Shown here: positions 1 through 7,126 of the stretch, piece after piece | Layout: each line of letters starts with the position of its first letter | How positions within the stretch are numbered: position 1 is the first letter of the stretch | Source: a virus | Length of the DNA: 64,000 nt | Strand: one strand, 5' to 3' | IMG/VR virus record: IMGVR_UViG_3300014913_000007 | Span: 1-64,000 of that record | Position numbers and translations under genes: made by a program | The notes under the pieces: generated by a model | What the model was told of the DNA's origin: nothing | The model's input: the letters and a program-made list of their open reading frames with translations, nothing else | Databases searched by the model: none

Positions 1-22
1 AAGAGGTTATTATGATACTGTT

Positions 23-277
23 TTAACTACCCACCCCCACCTTCTCAATTAAAGACTCCTTCCATAGCTCTATTACCTGTCTAGCTTCATTTAGTTCTTC
101 TAATTGAATCCTGAATGAATCTTCTATCTCTCTAAAATCTTCTTCACAACAATAATCATTCTTGACATGATCTTCGTAACACACATTAAACTCCTCATGT
201 GCTGTTTGTAATACATTTTTAAGTAACTTATATTGTTCCTCTATTCTCCTCTGTGCTATAAATACTATACTACTCAT
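23..277 (-). CDS. small acidic coiled-coil-like protein
   Basis: 84 aa, hypothetical. Mostly charged helix with heptad-like Leu/Ile spacing (EEQYKLLKNVL, LEELNEARQVIELW), so a short coiled coil is likely. It is the last gene of a leftward run: its ATG overlaps the stop of the preceding gene as ATGA, and the site GGAGAGGA sits just upstream. No enzyme motif is visible and I do not recognise a family. Confidence 0.7.
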   Translation of the reverse strand: MSSIVFIAQRRIEEQYKLLKNVLQTAHEEFNVCYEDHVKNDYCCEEDFREIEDSFRIQLEELNEARQVIELWKESLIEKVGVGS

Positions 278-486
278 TTCCTCTCCTCATCAAAATCTAA
301 AACGTCTGAAATTCTTACATCTTCTGGTTCTATGAATTCAATGCCCAAAATCAGCATATTCTTGATAAACTCAAAATCATGCTCTATCATATCCTGCATC
401 TTCTCTATTGCTTCCTTCTTGGAGTCTGCGGTTACTTTCATGTAATCTGAAGCGATAGCGGTAATGTGTACATCAAATTCACTCAT
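274..486 (-). CDS. small protein, possible DpnD/PcfM-like fold
   Basis: 70 aa. The pattern of a beta strand (FDVHITAIASDYMKVTADS) followed by an acidic helix (KKEAIEKMQDMIE) resembles the small phage/plasmid DpnD/PcfM-like proteins and is shared with the next two genes upstream. It overlaps both neighbours by 4 bp, so the genes are translationally coupled. Function unknown; the fold assignment is inference from the strand-then-EEAI-helix pattern. Confidence 0.65.
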   Translation of the reverse strand: MSEFDVHITAIASDYMKVTADSKKEAIEKMQDMIEHDFEFIKNMLILGIEFIEPEDVRISDVLDFDEERK

Positions 487-686
487 TTTCTATCGTCCTC
501 CTCCTCGCTGTAAATCTCTACTTCTACGTCCTCTAATTGTAGACTACCACTATAATCTTTATCTCCTGATATATCTTCTGCTGCATCTACTGCTGACCTT
601 TCATTATCTGCATATACTGTAATAGAATCACATACATAATAACGTCTAATTACTTCTACTTCATACTTCTTCATTGGATTACTCAT
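483..686 (-). CDS. small protein, possible DpnD/PcfM-like fold
   Basis: 67 aa. The order KKYEVEVIRRYYV, then SITVYADNERSAVDAAED, then an acidic tail follows the same strand-helix plan as its neighbours, suggesting tandem duplication. It overlaps the upstream gene by 8 bp. M5 (MKKYEVEV) is an alternative start. Function unknown. Confidence 0.65.
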   Translation of the reverse strand: MSNPMKKYEVEVIRRYYVCDSITVYADNERSAVDAAEDISGDKDYSGSLQLEDVEVEIYSEEEDDRK

Positions 687-891
687 CTATATCTACCTCC
701 TCATCAGGTTGGGTTGCACATTTAATAGCTTCTACTGCTTCTGACATTTCATAGTTGGCGTTAGATAAGTCTGCATCTTCCTCTAGAGCTGCTTTATAAC
801 CTAACTCTAAGGCTTCCTCCTCATTGGCTGCATCTACCTCTACTACTATCCTTGCGGTATATGTATCTTCTACTACTACTTTATATCTCAT
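679..891 (-). CDS. small protein, possible DpnD/PcfM-like fold
   Basis: 70 aa, very acidic. MRYKVVVEDTYTARIVVEV is followed by DAANEEEALELGYKAALEE, the clearest example in this cluster of the strand plus EEEAL-helix pattern. GAGGTAAT precedes the ATG. It lies in one leftward unit with 901-1083, read from the promoter at 1119-1145. Function unknown. Confidence 0.7.
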   Translation of the reverse strand: MRYKVVVEDTYTARIVVEVDAANEEEALELGYKAALEEDADLSNANYEMSEAVEAIKCATQPDEEVDIDE

Positions 892-900
892 ATTACCTCT

Positions 901-1083
901 CTATCCGTAAATTACTTGTTCTGCAAAAGAGATTACAGAAAACCAACAAGAAGAATCATATACTTCTTGGATTCTCTGTATAACATCTTCATCTGGTGCA
1001 TTTTCAGCTACAAACTTTTCTAGTATTTTATGTAGAAAAGCAGTATCTTTACTATTCTCTATGTCAAATAACCTGTTACTCAT
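901..1083 (-). CDS. small hypothetical protein
   Basis: 60 aa, first gene of the leftward unit behind the sigma-28-type promoter 1119-1145, with AAGAGGTAATT before the ATG. The sequence (DTAFLHKILEKFVAENAPDE, CWFSVISFAEQVIYG) looks like two amphipathic helices. No family recognised. Confidence 0.65.
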   Translation of the reverse strand: MSNRLFDIENSKDTAFLHKILEKFVAENAPDEDVIQRIQEVYDSSCWFSVISFAEQVIYG

Positions 1084-1118
1084 AATTACCTCTTTATAAT
1101 AATTAGTTACATATATAC

Positions 1119-1145
1119 TATCGTCATAATCTCAGAAAACTTTAG
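1119..1145 (-). promoter_or_regulatory. sigma-28-type promoter
   Basis: On the minus strand: TAAAGTTT, 11 nt, GACGATAG. It reads into 901-1083 and the genes beyond, with a 35-40 nt leader containing AAGAGGT. One base differs from the -10 element GCCGATAA at each of two positions. Confidence 0.8.
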
Positions 1146-1147
1146 CT

Positions 1148-1450
1148 TTAAATGTACTGATAGTCATCTACTACATTGTCTATTTTTAATCCAGTACCTC
1201 CGAAATCTTCTTCTCCCAATGGAACTACCTTTAACTCTTTATTATCTTCAGTAACGAATATAAAATCATTTATACTGTTATCTGGTTCAAGTATGTAGAG
1301 TATAAAAAACTCAATCAATTCTCTATTATTCCTATTAGTCCAGCCAGTACATCCTTCTCTAAATACTTCAAATAATGAAAAGCGGTCTGTCACCTCAACA
1401 TCTCTTTCAGTTAGCAACTCTACAACTTTTTCTCTAGTATATTTTTTCAT
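1148..1450 (-). CDS. hypothetical protein
   Basis: 100 aa. Starts MKKYTREKVVELLTERDVEV, a helix-turn pattern that could be a small nucleic-acid-binding head, and then becomes acidic. It follows 1453-1971 by only 2 nt and so shares its transcript. The last codons lie next to the promoter of the following unit. No family recognised. Confidence 0.65.
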   Translation of the reverse strand: MKKYTREKVVELLTERDVEVTDRFSLFEVFREGCTGWTNRNNRELIEFFILYILEPDNSINDFIFVTEDNKELKVVPLGEEDFGGTGLKIDNVVDDYQYI

Positions 1451-1452
1451 AA

Positions 1453-1971
1453 TTATTTAATCTCCACTAATTTATTTGTTTTAACACTATAAACTGGATA
1501 TGGTGCTTTTCCTCCCTTAAACCATTCATTACCAAAGCAGAAAGTTTTATATCCATCCTCAACAATACTCCTTAAATGACCTGCTCCTGGCACACAGGGA
1601 GAGCATAATCCTGCATGGGTATAGTATGGAGACTCTGTTATAAAAATATCGCCGTACTCGTCCAATGCTGCGGTATATTCATGATCATCTAAGATGTTAG
1701 ATGGATTATCTGTATAACCTAATTCATGTCCATCATTAAATGATTCTGCACACTCAGAGCAAGTATATTCATTATCTGATTCTTCTGATTCTGCTAATAG
1801 TTCACCACCACATTCAGGGCAAAACGCCTCACCATACTCAGGAGTGAATTCGTTCAATGCCCATTCAATTAAATCAATATAGGGTATAACTCCATATCTA
1901 ATACCAGTCTGTATATCGATATTGGTCTTACCATGTCCATAATCAATTCCAATTCCAATTACCTGTCCCAT
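1453..1971 (-). CDS. zinc-ribbon-containing phage hypothetical protein
   Basis: 172 aa. Residues around 50-80 hold a CPECGG...CSEC pair typical of a zinc ribbon. A second Cys cluster (GLCSPCVPGAGHL) near residue 120 recalls a conserved phage protein with a CSPCxPGA motif. It starts 8 nt after the upstream gene ends, with a GAGGTAATT site before the ATG. Role unknown; structural zinc binding is inferred. Confidence 0.7.
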   Translation of the reverse strand: MGQVIGIGIDYGHGKTNIDIQTGIRYGVIPYIDLIEWALNEFTPEYGEAFCPECGGELLAESEESDNEYTCSECAESFNDGHELGYTDNPSNILDDHEYTAALDEYGDIFITESPYYTHAGLCSPCVPGAGHLRSIVEDGYKTFCFGNEWFKGGKAPYPVYSVKTNKLVEIK

Positions 1972-1979
1972 AATTACCT

Positions 1980-2414
1980 CTAATTTTCAAGTACAATTAA
2001 AGTATCCTTCTCTGCAACATCTGAATCTACCTGCGCTACTGAGATTGTACCTGTACTAAATGCTATTTGTGTATGTTTAACATATCCAGTAAACCTGAAT
2101 ACTCCATCCTGTACCTGAAGCAGTACGCAATCTAAGTTAGGTGAATCATCTTCTGCTCTTAATTCTTCATACTCTTTAGTAACTCCTTCTTCTGTTACTT
2201 CAGTTAAATTTCCACTAACATAATCTGAGACTGCATAATCAAAAGCAGTTATTTCAAACAATCCAGAAATATCGGATTCCATTTTCATTTCTGATAGTTT
2301 ATCTGACATATACTTAATTCTATCAAGTAAATGCTTATCTATTTCCAGTTTATAGCAAATCTCTAAATCATTATATTCATCTTCTATAAATAAATTTCCA
2401 AATACTGTTACCAT
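1980..2414 (-). CDS. hypothetical protein, paralogue of 7327-7731
   Basis: 144 aa, first gene behind the promoter 2458-2484. It shares the order GNL-IED, CYxLE(I/V), DRIKYMSDK, DCVLL, FRFTGYxKHT and FSTG with the protein at 7327-7731, so the two are paralogues. The shared core looks like a beta-rich domain. Function unknown. GAGGTAATT precedes the ATG. Confidence 0.75.
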   Translation of the reverse strand: MVTVFGNLFIEDEYNDLEICYKLEIDKHLLDRIKYMSDKLSEMKMESDISGLFEITAFDYAVSDYVSGNLTEVTEEGVTKEYEELRAEDDSPNLDCVLLQVQDGVFRFTGYVKHTQIAFSTGTISVAQVDSDVAEKDTLIVLEN

Positions 2415-2457
2415 AATTACCTCTTAAAATAATTAAATGTTTTTCTTACATTAATAG

Positions 2458-2484
2458 TATCGTCATTATCTGGGAAAACTTTAG
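2458..2484 (-). promoter_or_regulatory. sigma-28-type promoter
   Basis: Minus strand TAAAGTTT, 11 nt, GACGATAC, upstream of 1980-2414. It abuts the sigma-54-like element at 2503-2527, which points the other way. Confidence 0.8.
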
Positions 2485-2502
2485 AAGTAATCCGATTATT
2501 TA

Positions 2503-2527
2503 TTGGCATGGTTCTTGCTAGATCTAG
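2503..2527 (+). promoter_or_regulatory. sigma-54-like element with TAGATCTAG tail
   Basis: TTGGCATGGTTCTTGCT: GG at 2505-2506 and GC at 2517-2518 are exactly 10 nt apart, as in -24/-12 promoters. It points rightward, so a transcript would be antisense to 2590-3201. It lies inside a 66-bp block repeated at 4140-4206. Confidence 0.6.
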
Positions 2528-2539
2528 ACCCCCGGCCAC

Positions 2540-2575
2540 AAAAAAAGCCCCATAGAACAATCATTCTACAGGGCT
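2540..2575 (-). terminator. intrinsic terminator
   Basis: On the minus strand AGCCCTGTAGAA pairs with TTCTATGGGGCT (two mismatches) around a short loop and is followed by seven T. It lies 15 nt after the stop of 2590-3201. Confidence 0.8.
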
Positions 2576-2589
2576 AAAGAGGTAGTTAA

Positions 2590-3201
2590 TTATCTATTCA
2601 AAAATACCTTTCCATATTCTAGGTAAACATTCTCCTGTGCTTCTATATCTTCTCTTAAACACTCCTCACTCATAGCATAGTCCCACGCCTTCTCTAAGTC
2701 ACTATATAACTCAAGTGATAAGTTAGACCTGAATTCCTCTAATTCGTTCTCCAATTCCTTCAGTAACTTAAAAAGTCTAGGTGTATACCTCCTCCAGATA
2801 TTTGATTCTAAGGACAAGTCCCTAGTATTCTCATGTGAATAATGATTACCAAAATGATTAGTTAGTATGCTTGCTTCCATGCCTTCTGCTTCGATAAGTC
2901 TAATTAAGTGTCTATACTTCCCTTCTGGTAAGTTAGCGTGTTTAATGAATTCTTTCAGCTCTACGTTGGCATTAAAACTAGCTCCATCCCCTTGACTCCA
3001 AAATCCTGAGAATTGAATCTTAACATCATCCATGCCCATGCTCTCTAACTTCTCTTTCCAGTCATCTAGGGTACATTCAAAAATCCACTCACTGTCGTAC
3101 TGGCCTTTGGCTTCTCTTGCCTTTTCCAGTACCTTCTCCTGTGCTTCCTCTGTTAATTCCTCAAACTTATATGTTTCATATTTAATTGTTACTGTTTCCA
3201 T
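2590..3201 (-). CDS. conserved phage protein, antitoxin-like annotation group
   Basis: 203 aa. The start (YKFEELTEEAQEKVLEKARE) and the motif FSGFWSQGDGASF near residue 85 are hallmarks of a protein common in large phages, sometimes annotated as an antitoxin of a stability system; that label is weakly founded. The rest is helical and acidic. Single-gene unit: sigma-28-type promoter 3240-3266 upstream, terminator 2540-2575 downstream. Confidence 0.75.
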   Translation of the reverse strand: METVTIKYETYKFEELTEEAQEKVLEKAREAKGQYDSEWIFECTLDDWKEKLESMGMDDVKIQFSGFWSQGDGASFNANVELKEFIKHANLPEGKYRHLIRLIEAEGMEASILTNHFGNHYSHENTRDLSLESNIWRRYTPRLFKLLKELENELEEFRSNLSLELYSDLEKAWDYAMSEECLREDIEAQENVYLEYGKVFLNR

Positions 3202-3239
3202 AATTACCTCTTATAATTAAACAATCCTCTTATATAGTA

Positions 3240-3266
3240 TATCGTCAGATTCCCAGAAAACTTTAA
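3240..3266 (-). promoter_or_regulatory. sigma-28-type promoter
   Basis: Minus strand TAAAGTTT, 11 nt, GACGATAT, 40 nt upstream of 2590-3201. It touches the stop codon of the preceding gene. Confidence 0.8.
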
Positions 3267-3803
3267 CTATTTCTTAGTAAGCTCCTCAATAGCTTCCTCT
3301 AATTCTTTCTTTGTTACCTCAATGTTTCCATGTACGATAGGTTTTTCAATTAAACATCCTTTTATATAATTCTGTAAAGCTCTAGCGTCTGATTGCATAT
3401 CATTCCACATATTCAGAATTTCCTTATCCTCCTGTGCTTCATGTACTTCACCATATATTAAATATACTACATCCTTACACTGTTCTGATTCTTTAGAAGT
3501 AGTTAATTCCTTTAGTAGTAGCTCCTCATCATCCACCTCTGAAAAATAGTCATATAGTATGTAATCTTTAACAATCTCCTCTACAGAAGGAATATTAGCC
3601 TCACTAAACTTATCTACAAAAGCTGTAGCCTTCTCTTTAGTGTTAAAGTCTGCTATACATGAAGCTAACCCTTCACTTGTTCTAAGGTACACACTGAACA
3701 TATCCGCATCTTTTTCATCACATACTGCCATACTTTCACAAGTATCGTGGTGTACTGCTTCTACTTCTATCTGTACTGTTATCTGTTTGGTATATAAACT
3801 CAT
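3267..3803 (-). CDS. hypothetical acidic protein
   Basis: 178 aa. Begins with a beta-like segment (YTKQITVQIEVEAVHHDTC) and continues as acidic helices ending EVTKKELEEAIEELTKK. It overlaps 3800-4084 by 4 bp, so both are read from the promoter at 4119-4145. No family recognised. Confidence 0.7.
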   Translation of the reverse strand: MSLYTKQITVQIEVEAVHHDTCESMAVCDEKDADMFSVYLRTSEGLASCIADFNTKEKATAFVDKFSEANIPSVEEIVKDYILYDYFSEVDDEELLLKELTTSKESEQCKDVVYLIYGEVHEAQEDKEILNMWNDMQSDARALQNYIKGCLIEKPIVHGNIEVTKKELEEAIEELTKK

Positions 3804-4084
3804 AAAATATCCTCTGTTACAGTAGTCAGGTACTTATTAATAACATAGTATTCTTCTTTTTTTATTTCATCCATTGTAATTGCTTTTGCTATGATACAGC
3901 CACAATCAAACTCTGCCATGTTCTTTTCTTTGGCATCCCACCATTCTCCTTCACCTCTCCAATTCAATACTATAGCTTCTAGTACCTTATCAGCTAAATC
4001 CTTTGTTTCTTCTCTCATTAGAAAACTTGTGGTAAAGGAATACTCACCAGATGTTTCTTCAATTTTACAAAAATAATGTTTCAT
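3800..4084 (-). CDS. hypothetical protein
   Basis: 94 aa. MKHYFCKIEETSGEYSFTTSF is a beta-strand start, followed by a helix and the segment FDCGCIIAKAITMDEIKKEEYY; this resembles a small conserved protein of phages and Gram-negatives of unknown role. First gene of its unit; GAGGTACT lies before the ATG. Confidence 0.65.
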   Translation of the reverse strand: MKHYFCKIEETSGEYSFTTSFLMREETKDLADKVLEAIVLNWRGEGEWWDAKEKNMAEFDCGCIIAKAITMDEIKKEEYYVINKYLTTVTEDIL

Positions 4085-4118
4085 AGTACCTCTTTAATAA
4101 ATTAACTCTCACATATAC

Positions 4119-4145
4119 TATCGTCAGATCCCAGAAATACTTTAG
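4119..4145 (-). promoter_or_regulatory. sigma-28-type promoter
   Basis: Minus strand TAAAGTAT, 11 nt, GACGATAG, reading into 3800-4084. Confidence 0.75.
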
Positions 4146-4206
4146 AAGTAATCCGATTATTTATTGGCATGGTTCTTGCTAGATCTAGACCCCCGGCCAC
4201 AAAAAA
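4140..4206. repeat. 66-bp direct repeat (second copy; first at 2480-2546)
   Basis: The stretch from the end of the promoter box through TCCGATTATTTATTGG, the sigma-54-like element, CCCCCGGCCAC and the A run is identical in both copies. Each copy sits between a leftward promoter and a leftward terminator, so it is an intergenic module rather than part of a gene. Confidence 0.8.
4164..4188 (+). promoter_or_regulatory. sigma-54-like element with TAGATCTAG tail
   Basis: Identical to the 2503-2527 copy: GG at 4166-4167, GC at 4177-4178, ten bases between. Rightward, antisense to 4243-4494. Confidence 0.6.
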
Positions 4207-4231
4207 GACTGCACCATTTCTGGCACAGTCT
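4201..4231 (-). terminator. intrinsic terminator
   Basis: Minus strand AGACTGTGCC pairs over ten positions with GGTGCAGTCT (two wobbles), loop AGAAAT, then six T. It ends the unit 4932-4243. Confidence 0.85.
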
Positions 4232-4242
4232 CCAAGAGGTTA

Positions 4243-4494
4243 TTATGATTGATCTGTTTTCTTTAATTTCAAAAATTCTTTCTTAAAACTGTCCATATCT
4301 GAGTCATTTACCCCATAACTAATTAAAGCAAAATCATCATCTATATACTCATAAACTAACTTTTCTACTTCATCTAAGTTATCACATTCAAGTAAATCGC
4401 TTACAGGTATCTTAGTTACTTGCTGTCCATTTCCTACAAATCCGTCCTCTATCGTCCAAAATATGGCTAAACCATAACCTTTTTCATTACTCAT
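4243..4494 (-). CDS. hypothetical protein
   Basis: 83 aa. Contains GYGLAIFWTIEDGFVGNG and later ELVYEYIDDDFALISYGVND, an alternating strand/helix layout. It starts 9 nt after 4504-4932 ends and shares its transcript, ending at the terminator 4201-4231. No family recognised. Confidence 0.65.
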   Translation of the reverse strand: MSNEKGYGLAIFWTIEDGFVGNGQQVTKIPVSDLLECDNLDEVEKLVYEYIDDDFALISYGVNDSDMDSFKKEFLKLKKTDQS

Positions 4495-4503
4495 AAACTG
4501 TCC

Positions 4504-4932
4504 TTACCAGTATAAACCATTTACCTTAACTTGCTCATAAACATCCCTCTGAAGTTCTGAATAGCCCTCATCGGTATCTAACTCATAATCACTTAGTTCT
4601 ATACCTAAGTCATCTAAATCAAGGGCATCAATTCTTAGAATATCATGTTTATCTACTTTAATTTCCTCAGCATAAAGAGACATACACTCCCCAACCTCAT
4701 TCATAATAATATCGTCTATTTCTTCACGCCTCTCTTCTAATACTGAGTCCCAATCTTTATATTGTTGATCAAAAGTTATCCAGTCCAGTTCACAACTGGC
4801 TCTAATATCACACAGGTGTACTTTCCTGTTAACATCAACCAGAAAACTAGTTACTATCTTATCTAGTTCTGGCATATCTGTCATATTCCAATATCTCTCA
4901 TGCATATGTATTAACTTAAATTCCGGTTTCAT
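4504..4932 (-). CDS. hypothetical acidic protein
   Basis: 142 aa with many Asp/Glu. Starts MKPEFKLIHMHERYW; the middle (WDSVLEERREEIDDIIMNEVGECMSLY) is helical. First gene behind the promoter 4967-4993, with GAGGTAGTT before the ATG. No family recognised. Confidence 0.7.
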   Translation of the reverse strand: MKPEFKLIHMHERYWNMTDMPELDKIVTSFLVDVNRKVHLCDIRASCELDWITFDQQYKDWDSVLEERREEIDDIIMNEVGECMSLYAEEIKVDKHDILRIDALDLDDLGIELSDYELDTDEGYSELQRDVYEQVKVNGLYW

Positions 4933-4966
4933 AACTACCTCTAATTAATTTAGCCTCTATATTATA

Positions 4967-4993
4967 TATCGTCGATATCTCAGAAAACTTTAG
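4967..4993 (-). promoter_or_regulatory. sigma-28-type promoter overlapping an upstream gene end
   Basis: Minus strand TAAAGTTT, 11 nt, GACGATAT. The -35 box also encodes the last residues (AKVF, stop) of 4980-5228, so coding and promoter sequence are shared. Confidence 0.8.
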
Positions 4994-5228
4994 CATCAAA
5001 TAATAAAAATTGCATCATTTCATCAGTTGTAGAACAATCCGTACAAGTTACCTCTGCACTGGGCGCACTGGCTCTAGTTACCTCCACCAAGTCCAGTATG
5101 ATGCCTTCACAGGTAAGGGTAACATCTAAATCAGACTCCTCTGTAATACCGTCTACAGGCTCCACCTCGTACCTAATTTTAACGTCATTCTGAAACTCTA
5201 CTTCTTTTCCATCTATAAATACTTTCAT
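4980..5228 (-). CDS. small beta-rich hypothetical protein
   Basis: 82 aa. Starts MKVFIDGKEVEFQNDVKIRY, like a small beta-grasp or strand-rich domain, with a CTDC pair near residue 65. Its last four codons lie inside the sigma-28-type promoter of the next unit. It follows 5231-5422 by 2 nt in the same unit. Confidence 0.7.
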   Translation of the reverse strand: MKVFIDGKEVEFQNDVKIRYEVEPVDGITEESDLDVTLTCEGIILDLVEVTRASAPSAEVTCTDCSTTDEMMQFLLFDAKVF

Positions 5229-5230
5229 AA

Positions 5231-5422
5231 TTACCTCTTGATTAGTTTATTAACCTTTGCAAACTTCTCAGGAAATCCTGGGAGACTATGCTTCAAAAAT
5301 TTATTCTCTTTTATGATACCTATTGCTTCCTTTAGTGCTTCTTTTTCAGTATTTGCTTTAACATTAGGAATCATTATATTATTGTGAGATCCTTGAGAAA
5401 TCATTACATTATATTTATTCAT
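5231..5422 (-). CDS. small protein, possible DpnD/PcfM-like fold
   Basis: 63 aa. MNKYNVMISQGSHNNIMIPN plus VKANTEKEALKEAIGIIKEN repeats the strand then EKEAL-helix design seen at 274-891, suggesting another member of that small family. First gene behind the promoter 5468-5494; GAGGTAGTT precedes the ATG. Confidence 0.65.
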   Translation of the reverse strand: MNKYNVMISQGSHNNIMIPNVKANTEKEALKEAIGIIKENKFLKHSLPGFPEKFAKVNKLIKR

Positions 5423-5467
5423 AACTACCTCTTAAATAAATCAATTCGTTTATTATTATGTATATAT

Positions 5468-5494
5468 TATCGTCAATATATTAGAAAACTTTAA
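5468..5494 (-). promoter_or_regulatory. sigma-28-type promoter
   Basis: Minus strand TAAAGTTT, 11 nt, GACGATAA, serving 5231-5422. A same-direction sigma-54-like element lies 47 nt further upstream at 5541-5564. Confidence 0.8.
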
Positions 5495-5540
5495 TTATAA
5501 ATAATCTAATTCGTTTATTTAATATAATCTAATTGGATTA

Positions 5541-5564
5541 TAGATCTAGCAATAAACGTGCCAT
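5541..5564 (-). promoter_or_regulatory. sigma-54-like element
   Basis: Minus strand TATGGCACGTTTATTGCTAG with an AGATCTA tail; GG-N10-GC spacing exact, TGGCACG core perfect. It points toward 5231-5422, in tandem with the sigma-28-type site 5468-5494. Confidence 0.6.
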
Positions 5565-5643
5565 AAATAAAGTAATTGTATTATGATTGAAAAATAAATA
5601 ATGAAATAATTATTATAAACAATAAGCATACAAAAAACATAAC

Positions 5644-5832
5644 TTACTCCTTACTTTTAGCTATTACTCTAGCTATGCTCTCTACTATAAAAATAAATCC
5701 CATAGTTACAAAGGTACAAGCAATAGAATCACTACTCAACAAAGAACCAATACATACTAGTAACTGTCCTAATCTAAGCAGTCTATTTTCTATTGATACA
5801 CCTCTTACATACTCTACTAACTTCCTTAACAT
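5644..5832 (-). CDS. small membrane protein
   Basis: 62 aa. A basic start (MLRKLVEYVRG) is followed by two hydrophobic stretches (LGQLLVCIGSLL and CTFVTMGFIFIVESIARVIA), so probably two membrane spans or a hairpin. It follows 5837-6079 by 4 nt. Function unknown. Confidence 0.6.
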   Translation of the reverse strand: MLRKLVEYVRGVSIENRLLRLGQLLVCIGSLLSSDSIACTFVTMGFIFIVESIARVIAKSKE

Positions 5833-5836
5833 TAAA

Positions 5837-6079
5837 TTACTCCTTAACTAGTTTCTTCAAGACAGGAGGGATACAACCTAAAGTCTCCCAACATCTTTCT
5901 ATAAAGTTATCTCCTGCATCATTATAATCCAAGTAAGCATCAGGTACATTAATTTTATCTAGTACAGCTTCAGGATCTAATTCTTTAGGTATCTGTGTGA
6001 ATTGTTGATACCAGCCGTCCGAATCTGACTTCCTTATCTCACTAGTAATGAATTGTTTTCTTAACTCTTTAATATCCAT
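5837..6079 (-). CDS. hypothetical protein
   Basis: 80 aa. MDIKELRKQFITSEIRKSD then FTQIPKELDPEAVLDKINVPD and a Cys-containing C-terminus. It follows the 48-aa membrane gene at 6083-6229 by 3 nt in the operon 6538-5644. No family recognised. Confidence 0.65.
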   Translation of the reverse strand: MDIKELRKQFITSEIRKSDSDGWYQQFTQIPKELDPEAVLDKINVPDAYLDYNDAGDNFIERCWETLGCIPPVLKKLVKE

Positions 6080-6082
6080 AAG

Positions 6083-6229
6083 TTACCCCTCTTTTCTACC
6101 TAATTCATCAAGTTGTTTTTCCATATGTTCTAAATTTTTTATAACGGTATTAAAACCAAACCACCACAGGGCAGCAATTAAACCTCCAATAATAAAAACG
6201 GTTGCCGTAAGGAAAATCACTGGTTCCAT
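6083..6229 (-). CDS. small single-span membrane protein
   Basis: 48 aa. Starts MEPVIFLTATVFIIGGL and continues with small and aromatic residues (IAALWWFGF) before a charged tail (EHMEKQLDELGRKEG): one membrane span with a cytoplasmic helix, like phage small holin-type or spanin-type proteins, though nothing proves that. It starts 3 nt after the preceding gene ends. Confidence 0.6.
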   Translation of the reverse strand: MEPVIFLTATVFIIGGLIAALWWFGFNTVIKNLEHMEKQLDELGRKEG

Positions 6230-6232
6230 AAT

Positions 6233-6538
6233 TTAGCCCTTCAGACTCTTTATAAAATGAACACAGCACTCGTCCTCACTTACCTCTAAATCCTTCCTGA
6301 AGCCTCCCTGACCGCAAGCATCACATTCATAATAGATATGAAGCTTCATATCATCATCTACCAGACATACTTGAAAATCATCATTAACTAGGTAGACACT
6401 ACCTGACAGTTGATTAAAGTGGGGGCGTACTCCTTCGCTAGAGAATCCATCTGGTAAACCATTCTCTTTCATAGCTGTTAGGATGCTTATTAACTCCTCT
6501 AACTCTGTGTATCTATAATCCTCTAAGTTACTTGTCAT
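6233..6538 (-). CDS. hypothetical protein with Cys pair
   Basis: 101 aa. ELEELISILTAMKENGLPDGF is a helix; later CDACGQGG gives a CxxC pair and DECCVHFIK two more Cys, possibly binding zinc. First gene of the operon behind the promoter 6601-6627, GAGGTAATT before the ATG. Confidence 0.65.
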   Translation of the reverse strand: MTSNLEDYRYTELEELISILTAMKENGLPDGFSSEGVRPHFNQLSGSVYLVNDDFQVCLVDDDMKLHIYYECDACGQGGFRKDLEVSEDECCVHFIKSLKG

Positions 6539-6553
6539 AATTACCTCTAAAAT

Positions 6554-6586
6554 AATTAATTGATTAATTGATTAATTGATTAATTC
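6554..6586. repeat. 8-bp tandem repeat (TTAATTGA)
   Basis: About four copies of TTAATTGA in the leader between the promoter 6601-6627 and the ribosome binding site of 6233-6538. Copy-number changes would alter leader length only. Confidence 0.8.
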
Positions 6587-6600
6587 TCATATATACATAA

Positions 6601-6627
6601 TATCGACAGAATCTTGGAAAACTTTAG
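6601..6627 (-). promoter_or_regulatory. sigma-28-type promoter
   Basis: Minus strand TAAAGTTT, 11 nt, GTCGATAT, serving 6233-6538, with a tandem sigma-54-like element upstream at 6649-6671. Confidence 0.8.
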
Positions 6628-6648
6628 GTATTTTTATTTTTTTTCTCT

Positions 6649-6671
6649 AGATCTAGCAAATACCATGCCAA
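6649..6671 (-). promoter_or_regulatory. sigma-54-like element
   Basis: Minus strand TTGGCATGGTATTTGCTAG, AGATCT tail, GG-N10-GC exact. It starts in the T run of the terminator 6670-6703 and points at the promoter 6601-6627. Confidence 0.6.
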
Positions 6672-6703
6672 AAACCCACTAGAGAAACTTTCCTCTAGCG
6701 GGT
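6670..6703 (-). terminator. intrinsic terminator
   Basis: Minus strand ACCCGCTAGAGG pairs with CTCTAGTGGGT, followed by five T; seven nt after the stop of 6710-7126. Confidence 0.8.
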
Positions 6704-6709
6704 AAAACA

Positions 6710-7126
6710 TTAATTAGAACGATAAATTACAAATCCGTCTAGTTCCTCGCATCCTCCATCATAAGAGTTAAGGAAGTGTCCAAGTCCATCGGCTGCTATA
6801 GCATCCTCTACAAGCTCCTCGAAGCTATCCCCTACCATTGACATAATAGCGTCATTAGCCCTCTCACATTGAGGCTGTAAGGCTTCTATAACCTCCTCCC
6901 CGACTCCATCAGGAAGGTAATCAACAATAAAATAAGCATTGAAAGCCCACAAGCTCTCTTTAATGTAAGCTGTAGCCTGTTCCTCTGCTTCCTCATCAGT
7001 AAGTACTGTATACTCTCCATTGTCTGTATCAAATACATTAACTGCATCGGATTCTGTTATATCAAAGGTTTCCAGATCCTCGCCCTCATCCTTGAAGAAT
7101 TTTTTAAGTATTTCTAAATTAGTCAT
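6710..7126 (-). CDS. conserved acidic phage protein
   Basis: 138 aa, strongly acidic. The segment VLTDEEAEEQATAYIKESLW followed by FNAYFIVDYL matches a pattern I associate with hypothetical proteins of large phages. C-terminal GLGHFLNSYDGG suggests a conserved loop. Its ATG overlaps the stop of the 39-aa gene 7123-7242. No known function. Confidence 0.7.
   Translation of the reverse strand: MTNLEILKKFFKDEGEDLETFDITESDAVNVFDTDNGEYTVLTDEEAEEQATAYIKESLWAFNAYFIVDYLPDGVGEEVIEALQPQCERANDAIMSMVGDSFEELVEDAIAADGLGHFLNSYDGGCEELDGFVIYRSN

Noticed and set aside
2503-2527. TAGATCTAG as a BglII-related cloning scar.
   Set aside because: It recurs nine times in natural intergenic contexts on both strands with diverged flanks.
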